Assembly: GCA_958295685.1 (NCBI GenBank)
Contig: OY282365.1
Span: forward strand, 1,200,975-1,264,974
Length of the DNA stretch: 64,000 nt
Direction: 5' to 3'
Source of the DNA: an uncultured Dehalococcoidia bacterium
GTDB lineage: Bacteria > Chloroflexota > Dehalococcoidia > Lucifugimonadales > CATQGZ01
In this document: piece after piece, positions 26,104 through 33,975 of the stretch
How positions within the stretch are numbered: position 1 is the stretch's first letter
Layout of the letters: every line of letters starts with the position of its first letter
Made by a program: the position numbers and the translations under genes
The notes under the pieces: generated by a model
Seen by the model: only the letters and a program-made list of their open reading frames with translations
Database searches by the model: none
What the model was told of the DNA's origin: nothing

Positions 26104-26416
26104 CTCCCTGTGGTGGTTGGGCGCGATTATACCAGCGGCTGGGGGAGCATGGCATGGCAACCCGCATCTGAAGGGCGTCGGCCCGCGGTTTTGCCGAAAA
26201 CTGTCCCAAACTGTTCCATTTTGTCCCATCTCGTAGCTGAGGGTTCGATTTCGTGGTACAAATGTGGGGCACTTGTGGAACAGGTCTGGAACGGAACCGG
26301 AGCAGTTCTGGGACAATTGTGGGACAGGTCCCGGGGGTGAGGGCGTCCACAAGTGGCGCCCCTGCGATGATTCGGTGAACGTGGTTCGGCATGAGTACGA
26401 ATGGGTTCCTTTCCAT
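26081..26416 (-). CDS. Short ORF of leader element copy 4 with RAYT-like remnant, 111 aa
   Basis: It starts at the leaderless-type ATG and reads [25 protein letters not shown] is the HUH (His-x-His) signature of IS200/RAYT Y1 transposases, followed by the [12 protein letters not shown] segment also typical of such proteins. The rest of the transposase is missing; the array and box are read instead. The ORF ends 23 bp inside glyS in another frame. It is probably a fossil fragment reused within the leader. Confidence 0.4.
   Translation of the reverse strand: MERNPFVLMPNHVHRIIAGAPLVDALTPGTCPTIVPELLRFRSRPVPQVPHICTTKSNPQLRDGTKWNSLGQFSAKPRADALQMRVAMPCSPSRWYNRAQPPQGDARVPRH
26126..26131 (-). promoter_or_regulatory. 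-10 box of glyS
   Basis: A perfect TATAAT on the minus strand lies 22 nt before the glyS ATG. The -35 is weak (TGCCAT at 17 nt). It would act in addition to the leader-element promoter at 26451. Confidence 0.45.
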
Positions 26417-26451
26417 ATGAGAATCGTAGTACATGGGTTCGCTGATGTCAA
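26189..26451 (-). promoter_or_regulatory. Leader element copy 4, upstream of glyS
   Basis: On the minus strand: TTGACA (26451-26446), 17 nt, TACGAT (26428-26423), 6 nt, ATG 26416. The array of TGTCCC-type units, the CAGCTACGA box (26239-26231) and the inverted TGGGACA units follow. It is almost identical to copy 2 at 310-573 over its whole length but points the opposite way, toward glyS. Confidence 0.8.
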
Positions 26452-26459
26452 GGGGCTGG

Positions 26460-26552
26460 GTCAGTGGTCAGTGGTCAGTGATCAGTGGCCCCCAGACCCC
26501 TGCCAGAGGGGAGAACCCCCCTTTCGGGTCTCACGGAGACTGAACAGTTACG
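26460..26552. repeat. Dispersed repeat (GTGGTCAGTGG, CCCCTGCCAGAGGGG, TCTGAACAGTTAC modules)
   Basis: Three modules in a row: CAGTGGTCAGTGGTCAGTG, a GACCCCTGCCAGAGGGGAG stretch with hairpin potential, and a sequence ending in TGAACAGTTAC. The same order occurs at 42654-42772, and parts recur at 44505, 52560-52760 and 53840-53905. No coding function. Confidence 0.6.
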
Positions 26553-26589
26553 GCTGGCGTGGGGAATACCCTTTGCGTAGTGGTTTCAA

Positions 26590-26595
26590 TATAAT
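26590..26595 (+). promoter_or_regulatory. -10 box of the liv operon
   Basis: TATAAT lies 51 nt before the livG GTG. No good -35 is found. Confidence 0.4.
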
Positions 26596-26646
26596 GGCGC
26601 CCGACTGCCGGCGGTGCGGGAGAGCCAGATCGCAAGGGGGGACGGC

Positions 26647-27435
26647 GTGATCGGGGACGCTCCGATTCTTCAGCTCAGGGACGTGGTGAAGGACTTCGGC
26701 GGGGTCAGGGCGGTGGACCGCTGCTCCCTGGACGTGGAGGAGGGAGCCATCACCGGGCTGATTGGCCCCAACGGAGCGGGCAAGACGACTCTCTTCAACC
26801 TGGTGTCGGGCGCGATACGGCCGACGAGCGGGGAGATACGGTTCGGCGGCAGGCGGATCGACGGGATGATGATGCACGAGACGTTCGCGCTGGGCCTGAC
26901 GCGCACCTTTCAGATACCCAGAGAGATGAAGCGGATGACGGTGCTGGACAACCTGATGCTGGTGCCGGCGCCGCAGGCGGGCGAGCGGCTGTGGGCGTCG
27001 TGGCTGACACCCTGGCGGGTGTCGCGCGAGGAGCGGCGCATCGAGTCTCAGGCGGTGGACGTGCTTAAACTGGTGAACCTCTCGCACCTCGCCAACGAGT
27101 ACGCGGGCAATCTGTCCGGCGGCCAGAAGAAGCTGCTGGAGTTTGGGCGGACGCTGATGGCAGAGCCCAGGATGGTTCTGCTGGACGAGCCCGGGGCCGG
27201 TGTCAACCGCACGCTGCTGCGGGAGCTGTCGGCCAACATCCTGCAGGCCAGCGTCGAGCGCGACATCACGTTCGTGATAATCGAGCACGACATGCGCTTC
27301 ATCATGACCATGTGCGACCCGATCATCGCCATGGCCAACGGAGCGGTGGTCACCAAGGGGACTCCCACGCAGGTGCGGCAGGATCCCCGTGTGCTCGAAT
27401 CCTACCTCGGAGGCTCCCAGGTTGGCGCTGCTTGA
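26647..27435 (+). CDS. livG: Branched-chain amino acid ABC transporter ATPase (LivG-like)
   Basis: Powers a HAAT-family importer from the cytoplasmic face. It has Walker A GPNGAGKTTL near residue 36, the Q-loop in RTFQIPREM, the signature LSGGQKKLLEFGR near 153, Walker B MVLLDEPGAGVN near 175, and the switch His in VIIEHDMRF. Start GTG 26647 is chosen for AAGGGGGG 6 nt upstream; an upstream GTG at 26614 is less likely. Length 262 fits LivG. Its 3' end overlaps livF by 14 bp. Confidence 0.93.
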   Translation: MIGDAPILQLRDVVKDFGGVRAVDRCSLDVEEGAITGLIGPNGAGKTTLFNLVSGAIRPTSGEIRFGGRRIDGMMMHETFALGLTRTFQIPREMKRMTVLDNLMLVPAPQAGERLWASWLTPWRVSREERRIESQAVDVLKLVNLSHLANEYAGNLSGGQKKLLEFGRTLMAEPRMVLLDEPGAGVNRTLLRELSANILQASVERDITFVIIEHDMRFIMTMCDPIIAMANGAVVTKGTPTQVRQDPRVLESYLGGSQVGAA

Positions 27436-28126
27436 GGTGTCCGGCGTCGTGGCCGGATACGGGGAGACGGAGGTGCTGCACGGCGTGTCCATCGCCGTCG
27501 AGGACGGGGAGGTGGTGACGGTGATCGGCCCCAACGGGTGCGGGAAGTCGACGCTGATGAAGGCAGTGGTGGGCTTGGCGCGGGTTCGGGCGGGAAGCGT
27601 GCGTTTCCGGGGCGAGGACGTATCCCACAGGCATCCCGCGCAGAGCGCGCGGATGGGTCTCTGCTACGTCCCTCAGTCCGCGAACGTCTTCCCGTCCCTG
27701 AGCATTCGGGAGAACCTGGAGATGGGGGCCTTCATCCGTGGAGACGACTACGGCGGCCGGATCGAGGAGATGTTCGAGTTGTTCCCCGACCTGGGGCTGC
27801 GTCCGGGGCAGAAGGCGGGCGGACTCTCGGGCGGACAGCGGCAGATGCTGGCAATAGCCCGCGCGCTGATGCTCGACCCGGCGCTGCTGATGCTCGACGA
27901 GCCCTCGGCGGGCCTCTCCCCGGCGGTCATGGACATGGTGTTTCAGCGGATCAGAGGCATCAACCGGGCCGGGGTGGCCCTGCTGATGGTGGAGCAGAAC
28001 GCGCGGGAGGCGCTGCGGATGTCGGACAGGGGCTATGTCCTCGTCTCCGGCGAGAACCGGCTGGAGGACAGCGGGCAGGCGCTGCTGGACAGCCCTGAAG
28101 TTGGCCGGATGTATCTGGGAGGATGA
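27422..28126 (+). CDS. livF: Branched-chain amino acid ABC transporter ATPase (LivF-like)
   Basis: The second ATPase of the same importer (234 residues). It has Walker A GPNGCGKSTL near residue 38, the signature LSGGQRQMLAIAR near 136, Walker B LLMLDEPSAGLSP near 158 and MVEQNAREAL. The start is TTG 27422 inside the end of livG, preceded by GGAGG at 8-nt spacing. Confidence 0.93.
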   Translation: MALLEVSGVVAGYGETEVLHGVSIAVEDGEVVTVIGPNGCGKSTLMKAVVGLARVRAGSVRFRGEDVSHRHPAQSARMGLCYVPQSANVFPSLSIRENLEMGAFIRGDDYGGRIEEMFELFPDLGLRPGQKAGGLSGGQRQMLAIARALMLDPALLMLDEPSAGLSPAVMDMVFQRIRGINRAGVALLMVEQNAREALRMSDRGYVLVSGENRLEDSGQALLDSPEVGRMYLGG

Positions 28127-28208
28127 GAGGCGTGACGATGCCGCGTCGGCTGGCTTGTCATCGTCAGCGTGGGCCGTCGTCAGCGGGAAACGGGATGCCA
28201 GAGGGTTT

Positions 28209-29228
28209 ATGGAAGCCATTCGGGACGGGGTGAGACGAGTCGGCCTCGTCTGGACGCCGTGGCACACCACGGGGGTCATCGCGGCGCTGGCGCTGGCGGC
28301 GGGTCTGCTGCCCTTCGTGAAGATGGGGCTGATGGTGAACGGCGTGATTCTGGGGTCGATAATCGCGCTGGGAGCGATCGGGCTGACCCTGATCTACGGG
28401 ATACTGCGATTCGCCAACGTGGCCCACGGCGACTACATGACGATGGGGGCGTACCTGGCGCTGTTCGTCGTCGGCGGCGTGCTGGGGCGGGTTGGAATAG
28501 AGGGCAGCGGGCTGGGACCGTTCACCTTCGGCTATCCGGTGCTGATCGCGCTGCCGCTGGCGGCGGCGGGCGTGGTGGCCGGGGCCATCGCGCTGGACGC
28601 GGCTGTCTACCGGAGGCTCCGGGAGCGCGGAGTGAACGCGGTGGTGCTGGCGATGGCTTCCCTGGGGGTGGCCATCGCGCTGCGCGGGCTGGTGCAGATC
28701 GTCTGGGGTGGAGGCACTGAGCAGTATCCGCGCGAGTCGAGGCAGGTGTACCACCTGCCGATGGACGTGCGGATACATCCCGACGCGCTCTTCGCGGCCG
28801 CAACGGCGGTCGTCCTGGTGGTGGGCGTGTACCTGATGCTGACCCGCACCAGGATGGGGAAGGCCATGCGGGCCACGGCGGACAACCCGGACCTGGCTCT
28901 GGTGAGCGGAATCGACACTCAGCGGGTGATCTGGTGGACCTGGGCGATAGGGGCGGCGCTGGCCGCGGTCGCCGGGGTGCTGCTAGCGGTCTTCCAGGCG
29001 CAGCTTCTGCCGATCATGGGATGGAGGTTCCTGATCCCTCTGTTCGCCGCCGTGATTCTGGGGGGCGTGGGCAACCCGTACGGCGCGCTGGTGGGGGCGA
29101 TGGTGATCGGGGTGAGCTCCGAGGTCTCGACACAGTGGCTCAATCCGAGCTACAAGCCGGCGGTCGCCTTCGCCATCATGATAGCCGTGCTGCTGGTGAG
29201 GCCGCGGGGCATATTCGGGGGCCGCTGA
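28209..29228 (+). CDS. livH: Branched-chain amino acid ABC transporter permease (LivH-like)
   Basis: A membrane permease of 339 residues with about eight helices. The family pattern LGAIGLTLIYGILRFANVAHGDYMTMGAY lies near residues 55-85, here shown by its core, along with the EAA-like loop MRATADNPDLALVSGID near 220. It has a charged N-terminal extension of about 25 residues. The 82-bp gap to livF is longer than usual. The partner permease livM is displaced downstream by the nuclease-like gene at 29289. Confidence 0.9.
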   Translation: MEAIRDGVRRVGLVWTPWHTTGVIAALALAAGLLPFVKMGLMVNGVILGSIIALGAIGLTLIYGILRFANVAHGDYMTMGAYLALFVVGGVLGRVGIEGSGLGPFTFGYPVLIALPLAAAGVVAGAIALDAAVYRRLRERGVNAVVLAMASLGVAIALRGLVQIVWGGGTEQYPRESRQVYHLPMDVRIHPDALFAAATAVVLVVGVYLMLTRTRMGKAMRATADNPDLALVSGIDTQRVIWWTWAIGAALAAVAGVLLAVFQAQLLPIMGWRFLIPLFAAVILGGVGNPYGALVGAMVIGVSSEVSTQWLNPSYKPAVAFAIMIAVLLVRPRGIFGGR

Positions 29229-29288
29229 TTATGCGCCCCAGCTTTGCGCAGAGCAATCGGACGCCAGTTTAGATATGGGGAGAGTGTA

Positions 29289-29981
29289 ATGAGCCGCAAA
29301 GTTCGTGGAAGCCAGAAGTGGCTCCGAATCCTGGTCAACTGCTGTCCTGAATTGTTGAACGATCAGATCCTCTCCAGACTCAACCCTCCCGCGAATGAAA
29401 TATGTTGGCGGTCGCCCCTGAAGGATGACGGCTACGTCGAATACAAAGACAAGGCTTTCATCGAGAGTCTGAAGATTTCCCTGGACGAGATGCCTCTTGA
29501 ATGCTTCTGGCCGCAGTCGGGGCCGCGCTGGGATGGACTTGGCGTAACCGACAAGGAAGAGGTTCTCCTGGTCGAGGCGAAGGCTCACGTCAGGGAGCTG
29601 TGTTCCCCGATGCGCGCATGCAACGAAATATCCATCAATCGCATAAAGGACAGCATGTCGGAGACGAGAGAGTTTATGCGGGCAGAAAAGAGAGCCGACT
29701 GGACGAGACCCTTCTACCAGTATGCCAACCACCTAGCGCACCTGTACTTCCTGCACGTGCTGAACAAGGTCAACGCGTATCTGGTGAACGTGTACTTCAT
29801 GAAGGACGAGGACATGAAGAAAGACGACACAATAGTCCCGCAGACGAGAGAAGAATGGGAGTCTGCCATTCTAACTCAGGAGATAGCCCTGGGCATTCCG
29901 ACACGACATGGGCTGAGGGACCGCGTCGTCAGCGTCTTCATAGACGTGGAGGATATCAAGCAGAGTGCCACGGGCTGTTAG
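29289..29981 (+). CDS. PD-(D/E)XK-nuclease-like protein inserted in the liv operon
   Basis: A 230-residue protein lying between livH and livM, where no such gene is expected. It contains FWPQSGPRWDGLG near residue 77 followed by VLLVEAKAHVREL near 95, an arrangement matching the D...E-x-K core of PD-(D/E)XK nucleases. The C-terminal part is helical with aromatic residues. A GGGGAGA ribosome site precedes ATG. Composition is lower in GC than the neighbouring permeases. Similar hypothetical proteins are scattered in bacteria; the function is unknown. Confidence 0.7.
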   Translation: MSRKVRGSQKWLRILVNCCPELLNDQILSRLNPPANEICWRSPLKDDGYVEYKDKAFIESLKISLDEMPLECFWPQSGPRWDGLGVTDKEEVLLVEAKAHVRELCSPMRACNEISINRIKDSMSETREFMRAEKRADWTRPFYQYANHLAHLYFLHVLNKVNAYLVNVYFMKDEDMKKDDTIVPQTREEWESAILTQEIALGIPTRHGLRDRVVSVFIDVEDIKQSATGC

Positions 29982-29993
29982 GGAACTCATGCC

Positions 29994-30992
29994 ATGGAAA
30001 TAGCAGGCATCGTCAGCTACTCGGTGGGCTTCGCCGTCATGGCGGGGATATACGCGGTGTTCGCCCTGGGGCTCAACGTCCACTGGGGCTTCACCGGCCT
30101 GTTCAACATCGGCATCGCGGGGTTCTTCGCCCTGGGCGCGTACACGTCGGCGCTGCTGACGACCCAGCCGCCGGACCCGGCGCTGTTCGAGGAGTTCAAG
30201 TTCGGAGGCAACTGGTCCCAGCTGGGGTTCTTGGACCTGGGGGTCGACTTATGGTTCTTCCTGGGCCTCGCGGCGGCGGCGGCGGCCTGCGGGGTCATCG
30301 CACTGGCCGTAGGGTTCGTCACTCTGCGGCTGCGTGACGACTACCTGGCGATGGCGACCCTGGGCATCGCGGAGACCGTCCGGCTGTTCTTCCTCAACGA
30401 GGAGTGGGTGGCCAACGGCTCCAAGGGGCTGTACAGGATACCCAAGTTTCTGGGTGAGTGGGTGTCGCCGGAACGCTACGACTACCTGTATCTGGTGGTG
30501 ATTCTGGTCGTCCTGGGGGCGCTGTTCCTGGCGGTGGAACGGGCCGTGAAGTCTCCATGGGGGCGGGTGCTGCGAGCGATCCGCGAGGACGAGACGGCCG
30601 CCGAGGCCAGCGGCAAGGACGTGTTCAGGTTCAAGCTCCAGGCGTTCATCCTGGGAGCGGTGATCATGGGAATCGGCGGGGCGCTGTTCGCCCACAACGT
30701 CCGGTTCCTTTCGCCCCTCACCTTCGATCCGCTTCTTGCGACGTTCGTGATATGGGCCATGCTGATGGTGGGCGGGTCGGGCAACAACAGGGGCGCCATC
30801 CTCGGCGCGTTCGTGGTCTGGGGAATCTGGACGGGGACCCAGTTCCTGCCCGGGGTGTTCTCCGACCCCAACCTGCGGTTCCTGGCGATTGGGGTTCTCA
30901 TAGTCGCGGTGATCCTGGTCAGGCCCGGCGGCATTCTGGGCGAGGAGCGGCGCGTGGCGCGGCCGGCCGAAGGGCAGGCGGCGCCGAGTTGA
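29994..30992 (+). CDS. livM: Branched-chain amino acid ABC transporter permease (LivM-like)
   Basis: A 332-residue permease with about nine membrane helices. The LivM signatures are GLNVHWGFTGLFNIGIAGFFALGAY near residues 24-48, here shown by its core, and the cytoplasmic loop WGRVLRAIREDETAAEASGKD near 185. It starts 12 bp after the nuclease-like gene. No periplasmic binding-protein gene of the HAAT type is found in the window. Confidence 0.92.
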   Translation: MEIAGIVSYSVGFAVMAGIYAVFALGLNVHWGFTGLFNIGIAGFFALGAYTSALLTTQPPDPALFEEFKFGGNWSQLGFLDLGVDLWFFLGLAAAAAACGVIALAVGFVTLRLRDDYLAMATLGIAETVRLFFLNEEWVANGSKGLYRIPKFLGEWVSPERYDYLYLVVILVVLGALFLAVERAVKSPWGRVLRAIREDETAAEASGKDVFRFKLQAFILGAVIMGIGGALFAHNVRFLSPLTFDPLLATFVIWAMLMVGGSGNNRGAILGAFVVWGIWTGTQFLPGVFSDPNLRFLAIGVLIVAVILVRPGGILGEERRVARPAEGQAAPS

Positions 30993-31023
30993 GCCGCGGC
31001 GCTCGAGGTCGGCCCGGGTGTCG

Positions 31024-32379
31024 TCAGTATTTGTAGAAGTGGTTCCTGATCTCGAATTCGGTGTCGCGGCCGGAGAACAGGTCCCAGTCGGCCCGCCGGA
31101 TGGCCAGGTATGAGTTCGCCAATACAGGGCCCATCGCGCCGGTCAGCGTCGTGTCCGCCTCCAGCGCGCGGACGGCGTCCATCAGGGATTCGGGAAGCCG
31201 ACGGATGCCCCGACTCTCCAACTCTTCCCGCGTCAGTCTGACCGGGTCCACGTCTATCCCCTGCTCCTTGCGAGGCATGAGGTTGCGCTCCACCCCGTCC
31301 AGGCCGGCGGCAATCAACCCGCCCAGCGCTATGTAGGGGTTGGCGCTGGAGTCCGACGGCCTGAACTCCAGATTCGTCGAGGCCATCTCCGACCCCCAGA
31401 ACAGGGACGGTATCCGCAACGCCGCTTCCCTGTTGTCCGGCCCGTAGCAGGTAAACGCCGTGCTCCACGACCCGGGCGACAGCCGCCGGTAGCTGTTCAT
31501 GCTCGGACAGGTCAGCGCCACCAGGCCCGGCATGTGTTCCATCACGCCGCCTATGAACCGGTAGGCCAGCGCGCTGAGATTCTGTTCGTCGTCCGGGTCG
31601 AAGAAGAGGTTTGACTTTCCATTCTCGTCCCACGCGCTGAAGTGGACGTGCAAGCCGCTGCCCGCCTGCTCAGGGAAGGGTTTGGGCGCGAGCGTGGCAT
31701 ACATGCCGTGCCGCCACGCCACGTTCCGCACCGTCTCCCTGTAGACGACGTGGTTGTCGGCGGCCCTCAGAGCCTCGGCGTGTCCGATGCTCAACTCATG
31801 CTGGCCGTGCCCCAGCTCCGGGTAGTACTGCTCCACGCGCAGGCCCTGAGCTTCCAGCGCTGCCACCACGTCGTCCACCACGTCCTGCGCCAGGGCTGCG
31901 CCGATGCTGGAATTGTCGAGACTGGTGTCGCAGGGCACGAACTCGTCCCCTTCCTTTCTCGCAAGATACCACTCGGGTTCCATGGCGGCCTGAATCGTCA
32001 GCCCCATGGACTCGGCCTTGGCTATCATCCGCTTCAGGAAGGTTCGCGGGCAGGCTTCCCAGGGACGGCGTGAAACGGTGATCAGGTCCGCCAGCACCAG
32101 GGCTCGTTTCGGCGCGTAGGGCAGGATGGTGAAGGTGTCCGTGTCCGGTATCAGCCTCACCTCGCCGACAGGTCCCATCCCCTCCACCACCAGCAACTCG
32201 TCCATGTCGGTCATGGCCTGCATCGCCAGTGTCAACCCGATGCCGGAGTCGAGCCGCCTCTCCAGGCCCGACACGTGCGTCGCCTTGCCCCGGATGATTC
32301 CCCCGTTGTCGCAGTACAGGAACGTCACCAGCTGCACGCCTGCCTCTTCGGCCTGCCGGACGACCTCGGCGTGATCCAT
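31024..32379 (-). CDS. Glutamine synthetase family protein
   Basis: A 451-residue ATP-dependent amide ligase of the GlnA fold. Metal- and substrate-binding motifs are visible: a Glu pair in AAMEPEWYL near residue 142, ELGHGQHELSIGHA near 195, SGLHVHFSAWDENGKSNLF near 245, and the SYRRLSPG and NLEFRPSDSSANPY regions. Such proteins include true glutamine synthetases and gamma-glutamyl-amine ligases; the substrate is not clear here. Start ATG 32379 has GGGAGAGG upstream; ATG 32406 is less likely. Confidence 0.82.
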   Translation of the reverse strand: MDHAEVVRQAEEAGVQLVTFLYCDNGGIIRGKATHVSGLERRLDSGIGLTLAMQAMTDMDELLVVEGMGPVGEVRLIPDTDTFTILPYAPKRALVLADLITVSRRPWEACPRTFLKRMIAKAESMGLTIQAAMEPEWYLARKEGDEFVPCDTSLDNSSIGAALAQDVVDDVVAALEAQGLRVEQYYPELGHGQHELSIGHAEALRAADNHVVYRETVRNVAWRHGMYATLAPKPFPEQAGSGLHVHFSAWDENGKSNLFFDPDDEQNLSALAYRFIGGVMEHMPGLVALTCPSMNSYRRLSPGSWSTAFTCYGPDNREAALRIPSLFWGSEMASTNLEFRPSDSSANPYIALGGLIAAGLDGVERNLMPRKEQGIDVDPVRLTREELESRGIRRLPESLMDAVRALEADTTLTGAMGPVLANSYLAIRRADWDLFSGRDTEFEIRNHFYKY

Positions 32380-32419
32380 GTCTTCCCTCTCCCGAATGTG
32401 TCTCACAAAAGAATATCAC

Positions 32420-32630
32420 AAGTCCTCGACGAGCCTGTTCAGACTCTGTGAGGTCCGAAGGCGAAACCTGTCCCAGATTAGTAGGCGGTGTCGTTTCACT
32501 AGGACGGCGCTACACCCATCCGTCTCTGGCACAGGCCGGAATCTTAGGGGTGGCGCGGGCTGGGCCTCTCCCCCGCGTTCCCAGGAGGCTCCTACTCAGA
32601 CTCCGCCTTCAATCCTGATTCAGACAACCC
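32420..32630. repeat. Repeat island before leader element 5
   Basis: Contains CTGTTCAGACTCTGTGAGGTCC (about 32430), then unique sequence, then AATCCTGATTCAGACAACC (32610-32628), the reverse of the module at 160-187. No gene is seen. Confidence 0.5.
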
Positions 32631-32920
32631 TTGACAACCCCGAACCGCTGTGCTAGAGTATGCCCATGACACAGCCGTCGCTTTCCACTAACCGCCCGCA
32701 AGAATTCTGCATCGCCTGCGTTGACCTGTCACAAAGTGTCACATTAGTGTCACAAACTGTCACATTAGTGTCACATAACTGTCACATTAGTGTCACGAAA
32801 GTGTCACATTAGTGTCACGAAAGTGTCACATAGTGTCACGTAATTCCGAGCTGTCTGAGGCCCTCCCAGCTACGGAATGCCTGCGAAATGCCCCCCGAGC
32901 GTTACACAAAAATTTTTTCC
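32631..32920 (+). promoter_or_regulatory. Leader element copy 5, upstream of the isomerase gene
   Basis: TTGACA (32631-32636), 17 nt, TAGAGT (32654-32659) preceded by TGC, 6 nt, ATG 32666. Eleven units beginning TGTCAC at 10-12 nt spacing fill 32727-32845. Then come the CAGCTACGG box (32867-32875) and an A/T-rich end. The isomerase gene 190 bp further also has its own promoter. Confidence 0.8.
32666..32812 (+). CDS. Short ORF of leader element copy 5, 48 aa
   Basis: It starts MTQPSLS at the leaderless-type ATG and ends within the TGTCAC array. The shared N-terminal codons with copies 1, 6 and 7 are the only evidence for translation. Confidence 0.3.
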   Translation: MTQPSLSTNRPQEFCIACVDLSQSVTLVSQTVTLVSHNCHISVTKVSH

Positions 32921-33050
32921 CGGAGCCTCTGCTGACTCTGGACGCGACCGCCCTGCGCTTGCAGACAGGGAGACCTCATCAACTATGAACAGTTACTCCT
33001 CGACACGGCCCTTGATATTTACCGGACTCTGCTCTGCAATCGTCGGAGTA

Positions 33051-33078
33051 TTGACGCTCGTCCCCCCCGCCATATAAT
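33051..33078 (+). promoter_or_regulatory. Promoter of the isomerase gene
   Basis: TTGACG (33051-33056), a 16-nt spacer and a perfect TATAAT (33073-33078), 32 nt before ATG 33111. One of the best promoter matches in the window. Confidence 0.7.
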
Positions 33079-33110
33079 GGAGTCTCATCCCGTGACGCCA
33101 GAGGTCTCCG

Positions 33111-33896
33111 ATGCCCAAGCTCTCCGCGAATCTTTCAATGCTGTTCAACGAGGTCGAATTCCTGGACCGATTCGACGGGGCGGCGCGCGCGGGCTTCCGG
33201 GGCGTCGAGTACATGTCCCCGTACCAGTACGACAGGGACGACCTCGCGGAACGCCTCCACTGGTACGAGCTTACGCAGGCGCTGTACAACCTCCCGGCGG
33301 GGGACTGGGACGCCGGAGACCGAGGCATCGCGTGCGACCCCGACCGGGTGGGCGAGTTCCAAGACGGGGTGGGGAAGGCCATCGAGTACGCGGCGGCGCT
33401 GAAGTGCGAGCGGGTCAACTGCCTCGCCGGCATAGCCCCCGTGGGCGTGGAGCCGAGGCGGCTGCGGGAAACCTTCGTGTCTAACCTGAAGTTCGCTGCC
33501 GACGCGCTCCTCAAGGCGGGGGTCAGGCTGTTGATAGAGCCGATCAACACCCGCGACATCCCTGGCTTCTATCTCACGCGCACGGCGCAGGCGCGCTCGA
33601 TCATCGAGGAGGTCGGCTCCGACAACCTCGGCCTCCAGTACGACGTGTACCACATGCAGATCATGGAGGGCGACCTCGCCCCGACGATCCAGGGCAACCT
33701 GGACGTCATCGGCCACGTCCAGATCGCCGACACCCCCGGCCGCCACGAGCCCGGAACGGGCGAGATCAACTACCCGTTCCTGCTGGACTTCATCGACAGC
33801 GCGGGATACGACGGCTGGATAGGCTGCGAGTACAGGCCCGCCGACACGACGGAGGCCGGCCTGGACTGGGCGAGGCCGTATCTCGACGGCGCGTGA
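33111..33896 (+). CDS. Hydroxypyruvate isomerase-like TIM-barrel protein
   Basis: A 261-residue xylose-isomerase-type TIM barrel. Metal-binding acids appear as the Glu in LLIEPINTRDIPGFYL near residue 143, the Asp/His in YDVYHMQIMEGD near 177, His in GHVQIADTPGRHEPGTGEINY near 205, here shown by its core, and the final Glu in GCEYRP near 243. These match the Hyi/OtnI group, which isomerises hydroxypyruvate or 2-oxo-tetronate phosphate. An AGAGG ribosome site precedes ATG. It lies 79 bp upstream of the AceE-like gene. Confidence 0.85.
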   Translation: MPKLSANLSMLFNEVEFLDRFDGAARAGFRGVEYMSPYQYDRDDLAERLHWYELTQALYNLPAGDWDAGDRGIACDPDRVGEFQDGVGKAIEYAAALKCERVNCLAGIAPVGVEPRRLRETFVSNLKFAADALLKAGVRLLIEPINTRDIPGFYLTRTAQARSIIEEVGSDNLGLQYDVYHMQIMEGDLAPTIQGNLDVIGHVQIADTPGRHEPGTGEINYPFLLDFIDSAGYDGWIGCEYRPADTTEAGLDWARPYLDGA

Positions 33897-33975
33897 GGCG
33901 CGGTGACCGGTCCGACAGCCTGATATACTGTTCGGGGACGATGGGTGAGGCAGGAATATATCCGGGAGGTATGCG

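Noticed and set aside
26104-26451. In-frame extension of glyS into leader element 4
   Set aside because: GlyRS proteins start near the conserved [14 protein letters not shown] block. The extension is repeat-derived.
32727-32845. Possible CRISPR array (regular short repeats)
   Set aside because: The period is only 10-12 nt with no unique spacers, and no cas genes are near. It is a tandem array within a leader element.
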